Source: Clostridia bacterium (GTDB lineage Bacteria > Bacillota > Clostridia > RUG12999). From it: a stretch of 13,003 nucleotides of DNA. Made by a program: the position numbers and the translations under genes. The stretch spans positions 1-13,003 of the forward strand of contig JAFVVU010000212.1 in the NCBI GenBank assembly GCA_017502065.1, in the 5' to 3' direction. This document shows, in pieces, positions 13,003-13,003 of the stretch (its first letter is position 1; the number at the start of each line of letters is the position of its first letter). Under the pieces are notes generated by a model. That model saw nothing but the letters and a program-made list of their open reading frames with translations. It did not search any database and was not told the origin of the DNA.

Positions 13003-13003
13003 A

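Noticed and set aside
1..13003. Search for a CRISPR array next to the cas genes
   Set aside because: No direct repeats of 25-40 bases with regular spacers are visible anywhere; any array must lie outside the window.

Overview
The window reads as a chromosomal segment of a low-to-moderate GC Gram-positive bacterium, most likely an anaerobic gut-type Clostridia. The evidence is AG-rich Shine-Dalgarno sites, near-consensus sigma-A promoters with 17-base spacers, short hairpin-plus-U terminators, tightly packed genes, a Listeria-Bacteroides (InlB B-type) repeat surface protein with a Gram-positive signal peptide, and oxygen-sensitive 4Fe-4S and radical-SAM enzymes. The species cannot be named from this sequence. 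No transposase, integrase, tRNA, rRNA or CRISPR array is visible.

Left edge (1-2334, minus strand): an AraC-family regulator gene is followed by cas6 and by a RAMP-family CRISPR gene that runs off the window. The gaps are +20 bases and then an 11-base overlap, with no terminator, so the three may be cotranscribed. The gene order cas6 then RAMP and the RAMP's glycine-rich loop suggest the start of a type III (Cmr-like) effector operon lying outside the window.

Divergent unit (2335-4550): back-to-back promoters separate araC from two translationally coupled plus-strand genes. These encode paralogous double 4Fe-4S proteins resembling the QueG / reductive-dehalogenase iron-sulfur family. A ten-base direct repeat between the promoters is a candidate AraC site. 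The pair ends at a bidirectional terminator shared with a convergent MATE exporter gene (4549-5883), which has its own strong promoter.

Middle (5951-8877, minus strand): a TetR regulator with a consensus promoter and an imperfect palindrome over its -10 is followed 19 bases later by a 651-residue secreted protein with a beta-helix-like N-terminus and four InlB-type repeats. A short remnant of a Sel1-repeat protein lies just downstream, before a terminator.

Right part (8916-13003, minus strand): housekeeping metabolism. A partial four-helix-bundle protein, a YfbR-type 5'-deoxynucleotidase, TadA (tRNA A34 deaminase) and a B12-binding radical SAM / DUF4080 protein form a tightly spaced operon. 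Next comes a stand-alone GMP synthase ATP-pyrophosphatase subunit that lacks the glutaminase half usual in bacteria.

Three intergenic terminators share almost the same stem (CCGATGC / GCATCGG). The observations most worth following up are the divergent Cmr1-like RAMP behind an AraC gene, the coupled QueG-like pair of unknown function, and the split GMP synthase. I see no complete new system within the window; the CRISPR locus is cut off.
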